Assembly: GCF_026153515.1 (NCBI RefSeq)
Contig: NZ_CP110644.1
Coordinates: 2,447,501 to 2,511,500, forward strand
Source of the DNA: Pseudomonas sp. KU26590
GTDB lineage: Bacteria > Pseudomonadota > Gammaproteobacteria > Pseudomonadales > Pseudomonadaceae
Length of the DNA: 64,000 nucleotides
Direction of reading: 5' to 3'
Shown: positions 11,187 to 20,788 of the stretch, piece after piece
How the letters are laid out: each line of letters opens with the position of its first letter
Numbering within the stretch: position 1 is the first letter of the stretch
Program-made: the position numbers and the translations under genes
Notes under the pieces: generated by a model
What the model saw: the letters and a program-made list of their open reading frames with translations, nothing else
What the model was told of the DNA's origin: nothing
Databases searched by the model: none

Positions 11187-12614
11187 ATGAGCGCTGAACA
11201 CAATGGGCCTGACGCCGACATCCTCATCGTCGGCGGTGGCCTCAGCGGCACGATGCTCGCGGTGCAGCTGCTGCGCTTGCCGGGCCAGCGGCGGATCCTG
11301 ATCGTCGAGTCACGCAGCGAGTTGGGCCGGGGCGAGGCCTACAGCGCTACCGAGCTGGGCCATACGTTGAACGGCAACGCCGCGCGCATGAGTGTCGACC
11401 CGGACGATGTCGACGATCTCACCCGCTGGCTGACCGACTATATCGCCGCCGGCGGCTGGCCGGAGTCTGATCAGCAGCAGGTGCCGGTGGCCGAGCTGTT
11501 TCCGCCCCGCGGAATTTTCGGTCTGTACGTTCAGCAGCGCCTGGAAGAGGCCCGGGTGGTCGGCGAGCGGCACGGCTCGACCGTCAAGCACGTGCGCGGC
11601 GAAGTCACCGACCTGCAGACTGACGCCGCCGGCCTGCGACTGACCCTCGCCAATGGTGAGCACCTGACCGGCCGCTTTGGCGTACTGGCCACGGGCATGT
11701 TCGCCGCCGCCCGCACGCCTCAGCGTGATTCAAACGGCCTCAACGCCGCCGCCGTTGATCCGTGGGACGTAAACGCCATGCGCCAGCTCGATCCTCAGGG
11801 CCGGGTGTTGATCATCGGCTCGGGCCTGACCATGGTCGACGCTGTGGTCTCGCTGGAACAAGCAGGGCATCGCGGGCCCATCGGCGTGTTTTCCCGCCAC
11901 GGTCTGTTGCCCCACGTGCGCCGTCAGCCGCCGACGTGGCCGGATTTCCTCGCTGCTGATCCGAACATTCGCAGCACCCGGCAACTGGTCAGGGCCTTGC
12001 GCCAGCAGTGCGCCCGAGCGGCGGAGCAGGGCATCGATTGGCAGGCGCCGCTCGACACCGTGCGCGTGCACATTCCACGGCTGTGGAGTCAGGCGTCTGA
12101 CTTGCAACGGCGCCAATTCGTACGCCACGTCCGGCCGTGGTGGGAAAGCCATCACCACCGCTCGCCACCGCCCAGTGCGCACTTGCTGGATCGGCTGATC
12201 GGTGAAGGGCGCTTGAACATCCACGCCGCCTCATTGCTCAGCGTGGAGGGCGCCGAGGCCGGACAAGTCCGCATAAGCATTCGCTATCGCGGCCAGGACA
12301 ACGCCACCACGGAGAGCGGCGCAGCGCTGATCAACTCGACCGGCATTCAATACGACTGGCGCCGTGTCGATCGTCCCTTGCCGCGTAACCTGTTGGCGCG
12401 CGGCCTGATTCAGCCGGGGCCGCTCGCGCTGGGGATCGCCGCCGATGCTGCAGGCGCCGTCATGGACGCCGATGGGCGCCACTCGTCGCGGTTGTTCGCC
12501 ATGGGCCCGCCCTTGCGCGGGCTGTGGTGGGAAAGCACCGCCGTGACCGACGTGGCCCTGCAGGCCAAGCTGCTGGCGGCGCGACTGGCGGCGGCGAGCA
12601 ACGTGCCGAGCTGA
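11187..12614 (+). CDS. FAD/NAD(P)-binding oxidoreductase-like protein (NAD_binding_9 type)
   Basis: 475 aa from the ATG at 11187, chosen because AGGGAG lies upstream; a GTG eight codons earlier is possible. The N-terminus is a Rossmann dinucleotide fold, DILIVGGGLSGTMLAVQLL, followed by an acidic ESRSELGRG. A second fold (RVLIIGSGLTMVDAVVSL, about residue 205) suggests NAD(P) binding. HTLNGNAARMSV near residue 60 is typical of the HI0933/YdhS-like group of FAD/NAD(P)-binding proteins. No substrate-specific motif is recognised and the gene stands alone. Probably a cytosolic flavoprotein; the reaction is unknown. Confidence 0.82.
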   Translation: MSAEHNGPDADILIVGGGLSGTMLAVQLLRLPGQRRILIVESRSELGRGEAYSATELGHTLNGNAARMSVDPDDVDDLTRWLTDYIAAGGWPESDQQQVPVAELFPPRGIFGLYVQQRLEEARVVGERHGSTVKHVRGEVTDLQTDAAGLRLTLANGEHLTGRFGVLATGMFAAARTPQRDSNGLNAAAVDPWDVNAMRQLDPQGRVLIIGSGLTMVDAVVSLEQAGHRGPIGVFSRHGLLPHVRRQPPTWPDFLAADPNIRSTRQLVRALRQQCARAAEQGIDWQAPLDTVRVHIPRLWSQASDLQRRQFVRHVRPWWESHHHRSPPPSAHLLDRLIGEGRLNIHAASLLSVEGAEAGQVRISIRYRGQDNATTESGAALINSTGIQYDWRRVDRPLPRNLLARGLIQPGPLALGIAADAAGAVMDADGRHSSRLFAMGPPLRGLWWESTAVTDVALQAKLLAARLAAASNVPS

Positions 12615-12778
12615 ATGGACAGGAGATTGTGTCGACTGCGACACAATTTCCGCGGCCCCTCCTCAAGCACCCTCCGAACGGGCCGAAAGCCCATTATCGA
12701 CCCGGTAAGACCGCCAGCTTTGCATCGCGAGGCGACAGGGACGTCAGCGATTGCACAGGGCTATGGAGGCCATCTTTC

Positions 12779-13267
12779 ATGTTGAGCTTGAGTTTCAGAA
12801 ATCCCGCAGAAGCAGCGCTGTTCCTGCCGCCAACTGTTGCGTCAAACCCCCTCGGCACTGACGATCCGCAGCAAAACCTCAGCGCCGCCGATCAGGTGCG
12901 TCAGGGCATCGAAGTGCTGCTTTCCGCAGACGCGCAGAAGGCGGCGAAGAAGGGCGACAAGAACGCTGACATCGACGCCACGCACCTGCCTGACCGGATC
13001 AAAGAGCAGCTCAAGCTGATCCGCTCGATTCAGGAGCGCATTGCCAAACGCATGCAGGACATGCAGGCGTTCATGAGCGATCGCTCGCTCTCGCCCCGCG
13101 CCCGGGAAGGCAAAATGCGCCAGTTGCAGATGGAAATCATGGCCATGACCAACTCGCTCATGCAGGCCACCAACCAGCTCAATCAAGCGATGCAGCAGAT
13201 GCATCTGTCACTGGCCGATCAGACCCTTGCCGGCACCCTGGTCAGTCCGCAAAACCTTCAATCCTGA
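12779..13267 (+). CDS. Hypothetical coiled-coil protein
   Basis: 162 aa from the ATG at 12779, with GGAGG nine bases upstream; a longer frame upstream overlaps the previous gene and is not supported. Residues ~75-150 are strongly helical, with long charged and glutamine/methionine-rich stretches ([22 protein letters not shown], and later [19 protein letters not shown]). The N-terminus is polar. There is no signal peptide or membrane segment. It overlaps the convergent soxR stop by 10 bp. It resembles small Pseudomonas hypothetical proteins; no function can be assigned. Confidence 0.7.
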   Translation: MLSLSFRNPAEAALFLPPTVASNPLGTDDPQQNLSAADQVRQGIEVLLSADAQKAAKKGDKNADIDATHLPDRIKEQLKLIRSIQERIAKRMQDMQAFMSDRSLSPRAREGKMRQLQMEIMAMTNSLMQATNQLNQAMQQMHLSLADQTLAGTLVSPQNLQS

Positions 13268-13719
13268 TCCAGCAGTCGCGGCCCGGCGCCTTGCTCGCTC
13301 AAGCTGTCGCCGAAGTTACGCAGCGGGCAGGCCTCCATCGACAGGCAGCCGCAACCGATGCAGCCATTGAGTTGGTCGCGCAGGGCGGTGAGGCGGTTGA
13401 TGCGTTCATCCAGATCGGTTTTCCAGCGCTCGGACAGCCGCGTCCAGTCGTCAAGGCTGGGCGGGCGGCCCTGGGGCAGGGTCTGCAGCGCGGTCTGTAT
13501 CGTCGCCAGCGGAATGCCCAGGCGCTGGGCGGTTTTGATCAACGCCACCCGACGCAGCACATCCCTGGGATAGCGACGCTGATTACCGGCGTTGCGCTGG
13601 CTGCTGATCAGGCCTTTCGCCTCATAAAAGCGCAGCGCGGTGATGGCCACGCCGCTGCGGGCGGACAACTGGCCAACAGTGAGTTCGCGGGCGGTGGGCG
13701 GGATGTCCTGGGTGAGCAT
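13258..13719 (-). CDS. soxR: Redox-sensitive transcriptional activator SoxR
   Basis: 153 aa, MerR family. An N-terminal winged helix-turn-helix ([26 protein letters not shown]) and a dimerisation helix precede the [2Fe-2S] motif with cysteines at 120, 123, 125 and 131 (CIGCGCLS...C), in the same spacing as E. coli SoxR. In pseudomonads SoxR responds to redox-cycling compounds such as phenazines and activates a small set of efflux and monooxygenase genes rather than soxS. The divergent gene and the palindrome at 13750 fit this arrangement. Confidence 0.96.
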   Translation of the reverse strand: MLTQDIPPTARELTVGQLSARSGVAITALRFYEAKGLISSQRNAGNQRRYPRDVLRRVALIKTAQRLGIPLATIQTALQTLPQGRPPSLDDWTRLSERWKTDLDERINRLTALRDQLNGCIGCGCLSMEACPLRNFGDSLSEQGAGPRLLDQD

Positions 13720-13749
13720 GCAATCTTCCTGTGTGCCAGATGACGCTTG

Positions 13750-13769
13750 ACCTCCAGTTAACTGGAGGT
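13750..13769. promoter_or_regulatory. SoxR box between soxR and the divergent monooxygenase
   Basis: A perfect 18-bp palindrome CCTCCAGTTAACTGGAGG, extended by A..T, lies preceded by TTG. It has the layout of a MerR/SoxR site between the -35 and -10 elements. It is 30 bp upstream of soxR and 130 bp upstream of the divergent start. Confidence 0.85.
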
Positions 13770-13898
13770 TTTACCCTGCGCAGCATCCCTTGCCCCGATG
13801 GACTTGGCAAGTGGCGCACCGGCGCAAGAAACGTATGGGTCAACGCCGGTTTGCGCAGCATCCTGTTCAGCAACAACCGTCATCCGTGGAGAACCTTC

Positions 13899-14234
13899 AT
13901 GACACCAGCAGCCGCTCATCTTCCGTTCAGTCAGTTCGTTGAGTTCGCCGTCGACCCGCAGCATCAGGCCGGGCTGGTCGGGGCGCTCAACGAACGTTTC
14001 GAGCGCTTCACGCGCACCTACCCAGGCTTTGTCCGCGCCAGCGTGCAGGTCAGCGAAGACCGTCAGCGGGTGCTGAGCCATGTGCAATGGCTGTCGAAGA
14101 CCGACTGCGAGCGCGCGTTCGAGAACGCCGAGCAGGGCGAAGGGGACATTTGGGAGTTGATTCGTCGACACCGGGCGACGTCGATGATCTTTAATGCGTA
14201 CGAAGTGGCGGGTGAAGTCGTAGGACCGCGTTAG
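13899..14234 (+). CDS. SoxR-regulated antibiotic-biosynthesis-monooxygenase-fold protein (PA2274-like)
   Basis: 111 aa from the ATG at 13899; upstream codons in the same frame run through the SoxR box and are unlikely to be translated. The length and pattern (FVEFAVDPQHQAGLVGALNERFERFTRTYPGFVRASVQVSEDRQRVLSHVQW, given here only as residues ~12-63) fit the ABM ferredoxin-like fold. In P. aeruginosa the gene divergent from soxR, PA2274, is a SoxR target annotated as a monooxygenase; the shared position supports the same role here. A part in modifying redox-active metabolites is an inference. Confidence 0.82.
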   Translation: MTPAAAHLPFSQFVEFAVDPQHQAGLVGALNERFERFTRTYPGFVRASVQVSEDRQRVLSHVQWLSKTDCERAFENAEQGEGDIWELIRRHRATSMIFNAYEVAGEVVGPR

Positions 14235-14271
14235 GGGTGAACGCAGTCCCATACATTGCGTCGCTGTGGGC

Positions 14272-15414
14272 TCACACCGACAAGTGCAGCATCCGTTCAC
14301 CCTGGGTCTGCTCGCCGGGGCGGCGCTTGTTGACGGCCAGTTCGCCGATTTTGATCAGCCGCGCGCGCACGACATTGCGGCTCAATCCGAGCAACTGGGC
14401 GGTGTGCACCTGATTGCAGTGACTGAAGCGATAGGCCGCGCGCAACAGGGCGTCTTCGACCTTCTCGTGCAACGCGCCGGCCTGCTCCTCGAACAGACGC
14501 TGGAACGCCCGGGCGAGCAGTGCTTCGGTTGAATCATCGACGGCGGGGGCTGAGTCTTCCTGACGCTCAAGGCGCAGGTTCGACAGGCGCAGATCGCTGG
14601 CCTGAATCACGCCGTTGCGGCAGATCAGCAGGGTGTGGTGAATGACGTTTTCCAGCTCGCGGATGTTCCCCGGCCAGCCGTAGGTGCGCAGCTTGTGCTC
14701 GGCATCGGGGCTGATCTGGATCGGTCCGCACCCCAGTCGCTGGCTGTAGACGTCGATGAAGTGCCGGCTCAGCGGCATGATGTCGCCCGGCCGTTCGCGC
14801 AGCGTGCTCAGCGCCAGATTGACGACGTTCAGGCGATAGAACAGGTCTTCGCGAAAGTGCCCGGCATTGATGGCGCGTTCCAGTTGTACATTGGTCGCCG
14901 CCAGCACCCTCACGTTGATCGGCGTGCTCTTGCGCGAGCCCAGCCGCACCACTTCGCGCTCCTGCAGGACGCGCAGCAGTTTGACCTGAATCGCCAGGGG
15001 CAGATCGCCGATTTCGTCGAGAAACAGGGTGCCGCCGTTGGCTTCTTCAAACCAGCCGGCCTTGGCCGTGAGGGCGCCGGTGAAGGCGCCTTTTTCCTGG
15101 CCGAACAGCTCGGCTTCCACCAGCGATTCCGAAAACGCGCCGCAGTTGACCGCCACGAACGGCTGGTGACGGCGGCTGCTCAGGTTGTGAATGTGGCGCG
15201 CCACCAACTCTTTGCCAGTGCCGGTTTCGCCGATGATCAGCACGCTGGCGTCGCTGGGCGCGACTTGTTGGATGTGGGCCAGCAGCGCCTGGGACCTCGG
15301 GTCTTCGAACACCTGCGCGGTGGCGCGGATCGAGGTGGCCAGGGCCGGCGAGGGCGGTAGGGTCAATAGCTGCATGGGGATCACTTGTGGTTGGAACGGT
15401 ACGCTGGCTGTCAT
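14272..15414 (-). CDS. sfnR: Sigma-54-dependent activator, SfnR-like
   Basis: 380 aa from the ATG at 15414, which has AAGGAG six bases upstream; an earlier ATG runs through a repeat. There is no receiver or GAF domain: after ~35 residues the AAA+ domain begins, with Walker A GETGTGKE, the sigma-54 contact loop GAFTGA, Walker [13 protein letters not shown] and an arginine finger region. A Fis-type helix-turn-helix ([21 protein letters not shown]) ends the protein. Domain layout and the neighbouring sulfonate monooxygenase match SfnR, which activates dimethylsulfone/methanesulfonate genes under sulfate limitation. Confidence 0.86.
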   Translation of the reverse strand: MTASVPFQPQVIPMQLLTLPPSPALATSIRATAQVFEDPRSQALLAHIQQVAPSDASVLIIGETGTGKELVARHIHNLSSRRHQPFVAVNCGAFSESLVEAELFGQEKGAFTGALTAKAGWFEEANGGTLFLDEIGDLPLAIQVKLLRVLQEREVVRLGSRKSTPINVRVLAATNVQLERAINAGHFREDLFYRLNVVNLALSTLRERPGDIMPLSRHFIDVYSQRLGCGPIQISPDAEHKLRTYGWPGNIRELENVIHHTLLICRNGVIQASDLRLSNLRLERQEDSAPAVDDSTEALLARAFQRLFEEQAGALHEKVEDALLRAAYRFSHCNQVHTAQLLGLSRNVVRARLIKIGELAVNKRRPGEQTQGERMLHLSV

Positions 15415-15457
15415 GAAGGACTCCTTGTCGCGGTCGCACAGCAAACGGGCAGTCCCT

Positions 15458-15560
15458 GTAGGAGTGACCGGGGTGGCGCTCCACCCTGCTCGCGAATTCG
15501 GCCTATGAGGCAATGATGTCCTCTCAGGCACACCGCGATCGCGGGCAAGCGCGCTCCTAC
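15458..15560. repeat. REP pair between sfnR and msuD
   Basis: A forward GTAGGAGTGACCGGGGTGGC unit and a reversed GCGGGCAAGCGCGCTCCTAC unit about 80 bp apart. They belong to different REP sub-families. They occupy the gap between the msuD stop and the sfnR start. Confidence 0.75.
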
Positions 15561-15579
15561 AGGTGGGGCGATTGCGATG

Positions 15580-16716
15580 CTATTTCTGCGGCGGCAAGTC
15601 GTTGGCAATCATCTCGCCGAACGGGCCGGTGAGGTTGGTGATGCCGCGGCCTGCCAGGCTGCGGTACGGCTCGGGCAGCAGCGGGAAGACCAGCTCGGCG
15701 AAGCGATAGGCTTCTTCCAGGTGCGGGTAGCCGGAGAAGATGAAGCTTTCGATGCCCAGGTCCGCGTACTCCTTGATTCGCTCCGCGACTTCCTGCGGAT
15801 TACCGACCAGCGCTGTGCCCGCACCGCCTCTTACCAGGCCGACACCCGCCCACAGGTTCGGGGCGATTTCCAGGTTGTCGCGCCGACCGTCGTGCAGCGC
15901 GGCCATGCGCCGTTGCCCTTCGGAATCGAAACGCGAGAAGGATTTTTGCGCAGCGGCAATGGTGTCGTCGCTGATGTGCTCGATCAGGGTGTCGGCGGCT
16001 TTCCAGGCTTCTTCGCTGGTTTCACGGACGATCACGTGCAGGCGGATGCCGAACTTGACCGTACGACCATTGCGCGCGGCGCGCTCACGGATGTCCGCCA
16101 GCTTCTCGGCCACGGCGGCAGGGGGCTCGCCCCACGTGAGATAAACGTCGACCTGCTCGGCGGCCAGTTCATGGGCCGCCTCGGAGGAGCCACCAAAATA
16201 CAGCGGCGGATAGGGCTTCTGGATCGGCGGGTAGAGGGCTTTGGCGTTCTGGACTTTCAGGTGCTTGCCTTCGAAGTCCACGGCTTCGCCCTGCAACACG
16301 CGGCGCCAGATCTGCAGGAATTCGTCGGTGACTTCGTAGCGCTCGCTGTGATCGAGGAAGCTGCCATCGCCACGGTTCTCGTCCGGATCGCCACCGGTGA
16401 CGACGTTTATCAGCAGGCGTCCGCCGGACAGACGATCCAGCGTCGCGGCCATGCGTGCCGAAACGGTGGGGGAGATGATCCCCGGACGAATCGCCACCAA
16501 GTAACGCAAACGCTCGGTCAACGGCACAAGGGCCGATGCGATCACCCAGGAGTCTTCACAGGAGCGACCGGTCGGAATCAGCACGCCGTGGTAACCCAGA
16601 TCATCCGCCGCCTGGGCGACCTGTTTCAGGTAATTGAGCGTGACCGGGCGCGCGCCCTTGGTCGTGCCCAGGTAATGGCCGTCGCCGTGTGTCGGTAGAA
16701 ACCAGAAAACATCCAT
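15580..16716 (-). CDS. msuD: FMNH2-dependent alkanesulfonate monooxygenase (MsuD/SsuD)
   Basis: 378 aa, close to the 381 aa of E. coli SsuD and clearly its homologue from end to end ([73 protein letters not shown]). It uses reduced flavin and oxygen to cleave sulfonates to sulfite and an aldehyde, releasing sulfur for growth. Whether it prefers methanesulfonate (MsuD) or longer chains (SsuD) is not readable; the adjacent sfnR favours MsuD. No flavin reductase (msuE/ssuE) or ABC transporter is in the window. GAAGGA precedes the ATG. Confidence 0.9.
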   Translation of the reverse strand: MDVFWFLPTHGDGHYLGTTKGARPVTLNYLKQVAQAADDLGYHGVLIPTGRSCEDSWVIASALVPLTERLRYLVAIRPGIISPTVSARMAATLDRLSGGRLLINVVTGGDPDENRGDGSFLDHSERYEVTDEFLQIWRRVLQGEAVDFEGKHLKVQNAKALYPPIQKPYPPLYFGGSSEAAHELAAEQVDVYLTWGEPPAAVAEKLADIRERAARNGRTVKFGIRLHVIVRETSEEAWKAADTLIEHISDDTIAAAQKSFSRFDSEGQRRMAALHDGRRDNLEIAPNLWAGVGLVRGGAGTALVGNPQEVAERIKEYADLGIESFIFSGYPHLEEAYRFAELVFPLLPEPYRSLAGRGITNLTGPFGEMIANDLPPQK

Positions 16717-16884
16717 GAGAAATCCTTCGAGCGGAATCGGTGGGCTTTTGACAAGTGCACCCGTTATAAAGGCTTCGATTTATTCCGTAAAAGAACTGAA
16801 TTCCATATTTTTATAACCGTTAGAGATATGCCCGGTTTCTTCGTTCTGAGGGGCCTTTGGAGAACGCCTGCCGGGCTACAACCT

Positions 16885-16970
16885 GTAGGAGCGCGCTTGC
16901 CCGCGAATGCGATTTACCTGTGACCGCTGCGTCGTCTGACACACCTCTTCGCGGGCAAGCGCGCTCCTAC
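16885..16970. repeat. Inverted REP pair (GTAGGAGCGCGCTTGCCCGC family)
   Basis: Two 23-bp units facing each other, 40 bp apart, between the msuD start and the Pit terminator. The rest of the 350-bp gap holds the AT-rich msuD promoter region near 16740-16850, where no consensus could be fixed. Confidence 0.85.
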
Positions 16971-17016
16971 AGGGTTATAAGCCCTCTGATCAACCGCAGG
17001 CCTGGTAAACGGCACG

Positions 17017-17042
17017 CAAAAAAACAGGCGCCGAAGCGCCTG
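17017..17042 (-). terminator. Terminator of the phosphate transporter gene
   Basis: A stem CAGGCGC / GCGCCTG with a short loop. On the minus strand it is followed by a run of seven T residues, 28 bp past the stop at 17070. Confidence 0.85.
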
Positions 17043-17069
17043 AAAGAGAGTACGGGAGACTCTTCGAAA

Positions 17070-18686
17070 TCAGAAAATCTGGGTGAACAACCAGTACAGG
17101 CTGCCCGACAACAGGATCGCGGCAGGCAGGGTCAGCACCCATGCCATCGCCAGGTTGCGCAGCGTGCGCATCTGCAGCCCTGAGCCGTTGGCGACCATGG
17201 CGCCGGCCACCCCGGAAGACAGGACGTGGGTGGTCGACACCGGTAGTCCATACATGTCCGCCGCGCCAATGGTCAGCATCGCGACCATTTCAGCAGAAGC
17301 GCCCTGGGCGTAGGTGAGGTGGGTCTTGCCTATCTTCTCACCGACGGTGATCACAATGCGTTTCCAGCCCACCATGGTGCCCAGGCCCAGCGCGATCGCT
17401 ACGGCCACCTTGACCCAGAGCGGAATGAAGCGCGTCGCGGTGTCGATCTGCTGCTTGAACTGATCGACCTTGGCCTGAGTGTCGGCGTCAAAGTTGCCGA
17501 CCTTGTTCTTGTCCATCACGCGGATGGCTTCCGACGTCAGGTACATGTCGTTTCGTACGTTGGCGGTGGCCTCGGCGGGCACCTTGGCCAGGGAACCGTA
17601 ACTGGCAACCTGATCACCGATCTTGCCGGCCATCACCGCCAGCGCCGGGATCAGGTCAGGGGTCGCCTGCTTGTCGCGGATGTAAACGGACAGTGTCTGG
17701 CGGGAATCGGCCGGCGCGGGCAGTGGCGCCGCTTTGGTCAGAGCCTGTTGCGTGACTTGCGCGACTGCGGCGAACTGCACCGACTCATCGGCCGGCATCG
17801 CGCGGTTCAGCGCGTAAGCCATTGGCAGCGTACCCACCAGAATCAGCATGATCAGGCCCATGCCTTTCTGGCCATCGTTCGAGCCGTGGGCGAAGGACAC
17901 ACCGGTGCAGGTCAGGATCAGCAGACCGCGAATCCAGATCGGCGGCGGCTTGTTGCCTTCCGGCGCTTTATATAGTGCGCGGTTCTTCACGAACATGCGC
18001 AGCGCCATCAGCAACAGCGCGGCGCAGGTAAAGCCCACCAGCGGCGAGAGCAGCAGCGAATAGCCGACTTTGGTCGCCTGGGACCAGTCCACGCCGCTGG
18101 TGCCGTCACGGCCGTGCATCAATGCGTTGGCGATGCCGACACCGATGATCGAGCCGATCAGCGTGTGGGAAGACGACGCCGGAAGACCCAGCCACCAGGT
18201 GCCGAGGTTCCACAGGATCGCCGCGATGAGCAGGGCGAAGATCATCGCGTAGCCCGCCGACGAGCCAACTTGCAGGATCAGCTCGACCGGCAGCAGGGCA
18301 ATGATGCCGAACGCCACCGCGCCGCTGGAAAACAGCACACCCAGGAAGTTGAACGTTCCCGACCAGACCACGGCGAAGTTCGGCGGCAGGGAGTGGGTGT
18401 AAATGACCGTCGCGACGGCGTTGGCGGTGTCGTGGAAACCGTTGACGAACTCAAAGCCCAGCGCAATGACCAGCGCCACGCCCAGCAAAATGAACGGCGT
18501 CCAGGTCAGCACCACGGTGCCCAGATCGTCCATGTCCTGCTTGAGGCTGTAGCCGGTGTAAAACAGGCCCAATACCAGCACGACGAAGAAAATCACCATC
18601 GTCGTCACGCCAGGCTTGCGGCCGAATTGAGCACTCAGTCCGGGCCCCTGTTGCAGGGGGCGTTGAGCCAGTGTGGGGGTTGCCAT
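17070..18686 (-). CDS. Inorganic phosphate transporter, Pit family
   Basis: 538 aa with about ten or more membrane spans. The two PiT signature repeats are visible: FVNGFHDTANAVATVIYT (near residue 80) and VSFAHGSNDGQKGMG (near 270). GLPASSSHT and GLPVSTTHV form a second pair of duplicated motifs. A hydrophilic cytoplasmic or periplasmic insert of roughly 115 residues lies between about 300 and 415. The protein imports phosphate (as metal phosphate) with protons at low affinity. Monocistronic, with its own terminator. The upstream region has no clear Pho box. Confidence 0.93.
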   Translation of the reverse strand: MATPTLAQRPLQQGPGLSAQFGRKPGVTTMVIFFVVLVLGLFYTGYSLKQDMDDLGTVVLTWTPFILLGVALVIALGFEFVNGFHDTANAVATVIYTHSLPPNFAVVWSGTFNFLGVLFSSGAVAFGIIALLPVELILQVGSSAGYAMIFALLIAAILWNLGTWWLGLPASSSHTLIGSIIGVGIANALMHGRDGTSGVDWSQATKVGYSLLLSPLVGFTCAALLLMALRMFVKNRALYKAPEGNKPPPIWIRGLLILTCTGVSFAHGSNDGQKGMGLIMLILVGTLPMAYALNRAMPADESVQFAAVAQVTQQALTKAAPLPAPADSRQTLSVYIRDKQATPDLIPALAVMAGKIGDQVASYGSLAKVPAEATANVRNDMYLTSEAIRVMDKNKVGNFDADTQAKVDQFKQQIDTATRFIPLWVKVAVAIALGLGTMVGWKRIVITVGEKIGKTHLTYAQGASAEMVAMLTIGAADMYGLPVSTTHVLSSGVAGAMVANGSGLQMRTLRNLAMAWVLTLPAAILLSGSLYWLFTQIF

Positions 18687-19019
18687 GGGTCACGATCCTG
18701 TCGAGGGGGGATGGCAGACATGATCATTTCAAAATGTGACAAAAATGCGACGTTGATCAAGCAATGCGTGGATAGATCGAGATCCAGACCAACGGATGCG
18801 TTGTCTAGACCGGCTTTCAGGTCCGCAGACGGATACCGCCAGTATTAAAGCTCGCTCAAGGTTTAATGTTTAGTTATTTAAGTCATCGCGAATTGTTCTA
18901 ACCATTCGTCCTTGTTGACGGGAAATTTGAAGCCTGTATGGCTCAATAGGCTAGTGTGAAAACGAGGTTCAGTCCTCACTCAATTTATCTAATTATGTTA
19001 CTTGCTAAGGATTGCAGTC

Positions 19020-19430
19020 ATGGTCGCTAATGATAAAACCCAACACCCATACGATAAGCCCTACGTGACAGGGAAGAACCCGGGAGATGTTATTGAACGA
19101 GACGTTGATTTCACGGTTGAAGTATTTACCAATCAAATTCAGATCTACAAGTATGTACTTTGCCTGATTGACGACGATGGTCGTGCTGCTTCCACCGACC
19201 CGGTACTGATTGCACCGGAAACGCCCGTTGGCCCTGACGAGCCAATCAAATCTAAATCCATCCAGCTGCGGTCCGATGTCAAACCCGGCAAGGTGACGGC
19301 TTACTTTATTTTTATCCAGAACACCAAGGGCGCTGAGCACGAATTTCAAGAGTTCATCAAGCAAGGCAAAGATCTCAGAACATTTAATTCTGGGAAAAAC
19401 TTTGAGGGTGACAGCTATATTGTTAAGTAG
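19020..19430 (+). CDS. Hypothetical protein, lower GC than neighbours
   Basis: 136 aa from the ATG at 19020, with TAAGGA upstream; a TTG six codons earlier is less likely. It begins MVANDKTQHPYDKPYVTGKNPG, then runs as alternating beta-strand-like stretches (DFTVEVFTNQIQIYKYVLCLIDDDG; KVTAYFIFIQNTKG). There is no signal peptide, membrane span or catalytic motif. Base composition is more AT-rich than the flanking transporter genes, and so is the 330-bp region upstream. It may be a recently acquired small beta-sandwich protein. I do not recognise the family. Confidence 0.6.
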   Translation: MVANDKTQHPYDKPYVTGKNPGDVIERDVDFTVEVFTNQIQIYKYVLCLIDDDGRAASTDPVLIAPETPVGPDEPIKSKSIQLRSDVKPGKVTAYFIFIQNTKGAEHEFQEFIKQGKDLRTFNSGKNFEGDSYIVK

Positions 19431-19551
19431 CTATCAGCGAGCTTAGGTCCCGGCTTCCTGCGGCATAAGTTCGCCCCACTCACATAAGTCTGACTTCTCG
19501 CCTTTACCCATGACGGTCGGGGCAGGTCGTCAGATTTATGATTAACGGCGT

Positions 19552-20568
19552 TTAATACTCCCGACTTTTTCGAAACGCCCAGCGGCCGGCGATAAACGTA
19601 AAGGTCGCTACCAGCGCCACCAGTACCCAGAACCCGTGGGGATCGCTGGCCAGTGGAATGCCCCCGACATTCATCCCGAAAAAACCAGCCACGATATTAA
19701 TGGGCAGCGCCAGCACCGTGACCACCGTCAAGGTGAACAGCGTGCGGCTGCTCTGTTCGTTGAGGTTGGCGGCGATTTCTTCCTGCAGCAGTTTGATTCG
19801 TTCGCCGAGGGCGGTGAGGTCGCTGATCACCAACGCCGACTCTTCGGTGGATTGCCGCAGTTCTTGCAAGTCGTCCTCCAGCAGCCATTGGGGTGGACGA
19901 TGCAGCAGGCGCATCAGCGAGCCGGGCTCCAGGGCCAGCAGCCGTTGCAGGCGCACTAGTACCCGACGCATGGCGCCCAGTTCCGAGCGGTTGTTACTCA
20001 GGCGTTGCGAGAGCAGTTGGTCTTCGATCTTGTCGACGCTGAGGCTGGTCTTGCGCATGAACTGGCTCAGTACGTCGCTTTGGTCGCGCAGCAGGTGGGC
20101 GAGCAATTCGAGCGGGGAGCGGAAGGTTTCGCCCTGTTTGACCGAGGAACGCAATCGGTCCACCGAGCGCAGCGGTTGATGACGCGCGGAGATCATCAGG
20201 TTACTGCGCACACAGACCCACAAGGTGGCGATGTCGGTGGAGATGCGGTTGAAGTCAAAGACTACGTCGTTGACCACCGCGAGCAGGGCGGAGTCGACGT
20301 GTTCGATGCGCGTGGAGCGTGACCCTTCGTGCAGGGCTTCGAGAAACTCGTCGGGCAGGTCGAGGTTGGTTTTCAGCCAGCGCTCGCAACTGGCGTGGGC
20401 CAGGTTCAGGTGCAGCCAGACGAACTCGTCGGGCTCGGTCGGTTGGCGCAGGCATTCCAGCGCGGCCGTCGAATCCAGCTCGCGACCAGGATCGCCGGGA
20501 CGAAAACGGTAGCCGTACAGCAAGCCAAACAGATCGGAATCCTGATGGTGCGCAATGCGTTGATTCAT
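19552..20568 (-). CDS. CorA/ZntB-family divalent cation transporter
   Basis: 338 aa. A long soluble alpha/beta and helical N-terminal domain (about 1-270) leads to two C-terminal membrane helices. The first ends in the diagnostic GMN motif (NIVAGFFGMNVGGIP). The second is FWVLVALVATFTFIAGRWAF, with a basic C-terminal tail. The overall pattern matches pentameric CorA-type channels and more closely the ZntB subgroup (zinc or magnesium). The transported ion cannot be decided from sequence. It is preceded by a REP pair and stands alone. Confidence 0.86.
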   Translation of the reverse strand: MNQRIAHHQDSDLFGLLYGYRFRPGDPGRELDSTAALECLRQPTEPDEFVWLHLNLAHASCERWLKTNLDLPDEFLEALHEGSRSTRIEHVDSALLAVVNDVVFDFNRISTDIATLWVCVRSNLMISARHQPLRSVDRLRSSVKQGETFRSPLELLAHLLRDQSDVLSQFMRKTSLSVDKIEDQLLSQRLSNNRSELGAMRRVLVRLQRLLALEPGSLMRLLHRPPQWLLEDDLQELRQSTEESALVISDLTALGERIKLLQEEIAANLNEQSSRTLFTLTVVTVLALPINIVAGFFGMNVGGIPLASDPHGFWVLVALVATFTFIAGRWAFRKSREY

Positions 20569-20688
20569 GAAGGCTCGCAGACGGAGAGTGCCCCGCAGGG
20601 CACGAGATCGAAAGCGGCATCATCGCAAGGCTTTTTGACAGTTTTGTGACGGTTTGTATCAGATGGTTACGATTCGCTTGCGCTCATT

Positions 20689-20775
20689 GTAGGAGCGCGC
20701 TTGCCCGCGAAAAGATTCAGTCAGCGAAATATATGTTGGCGGGCAGTCTGCATTCGCGGGCAAGCGCGCTCCTAC
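20689..20775. repeat. Inverted REP pair (GTAGGAGCGCGCTTGCCCGC family)
   Basis: Forward unit 20689-20711 and reversed unit 20753-20775, separated by 41 bp. They are placed between the CorA start and the aldo/keto reductase stop, with the stop 13 bp away. Confidence 0.85.
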
Positions 20776-20788
20776 AAACGCGGGGCCA

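Noticed and set aside
18687..18850. Possible Pho box upstream of the phosphate transporter
   Set aside because: Only partial TGTGACA-like matches are seen and no pair of CTGTCAT half-sites with 11-bp spacing; low-affinity Pit genes are usually not PhoB-dependent.
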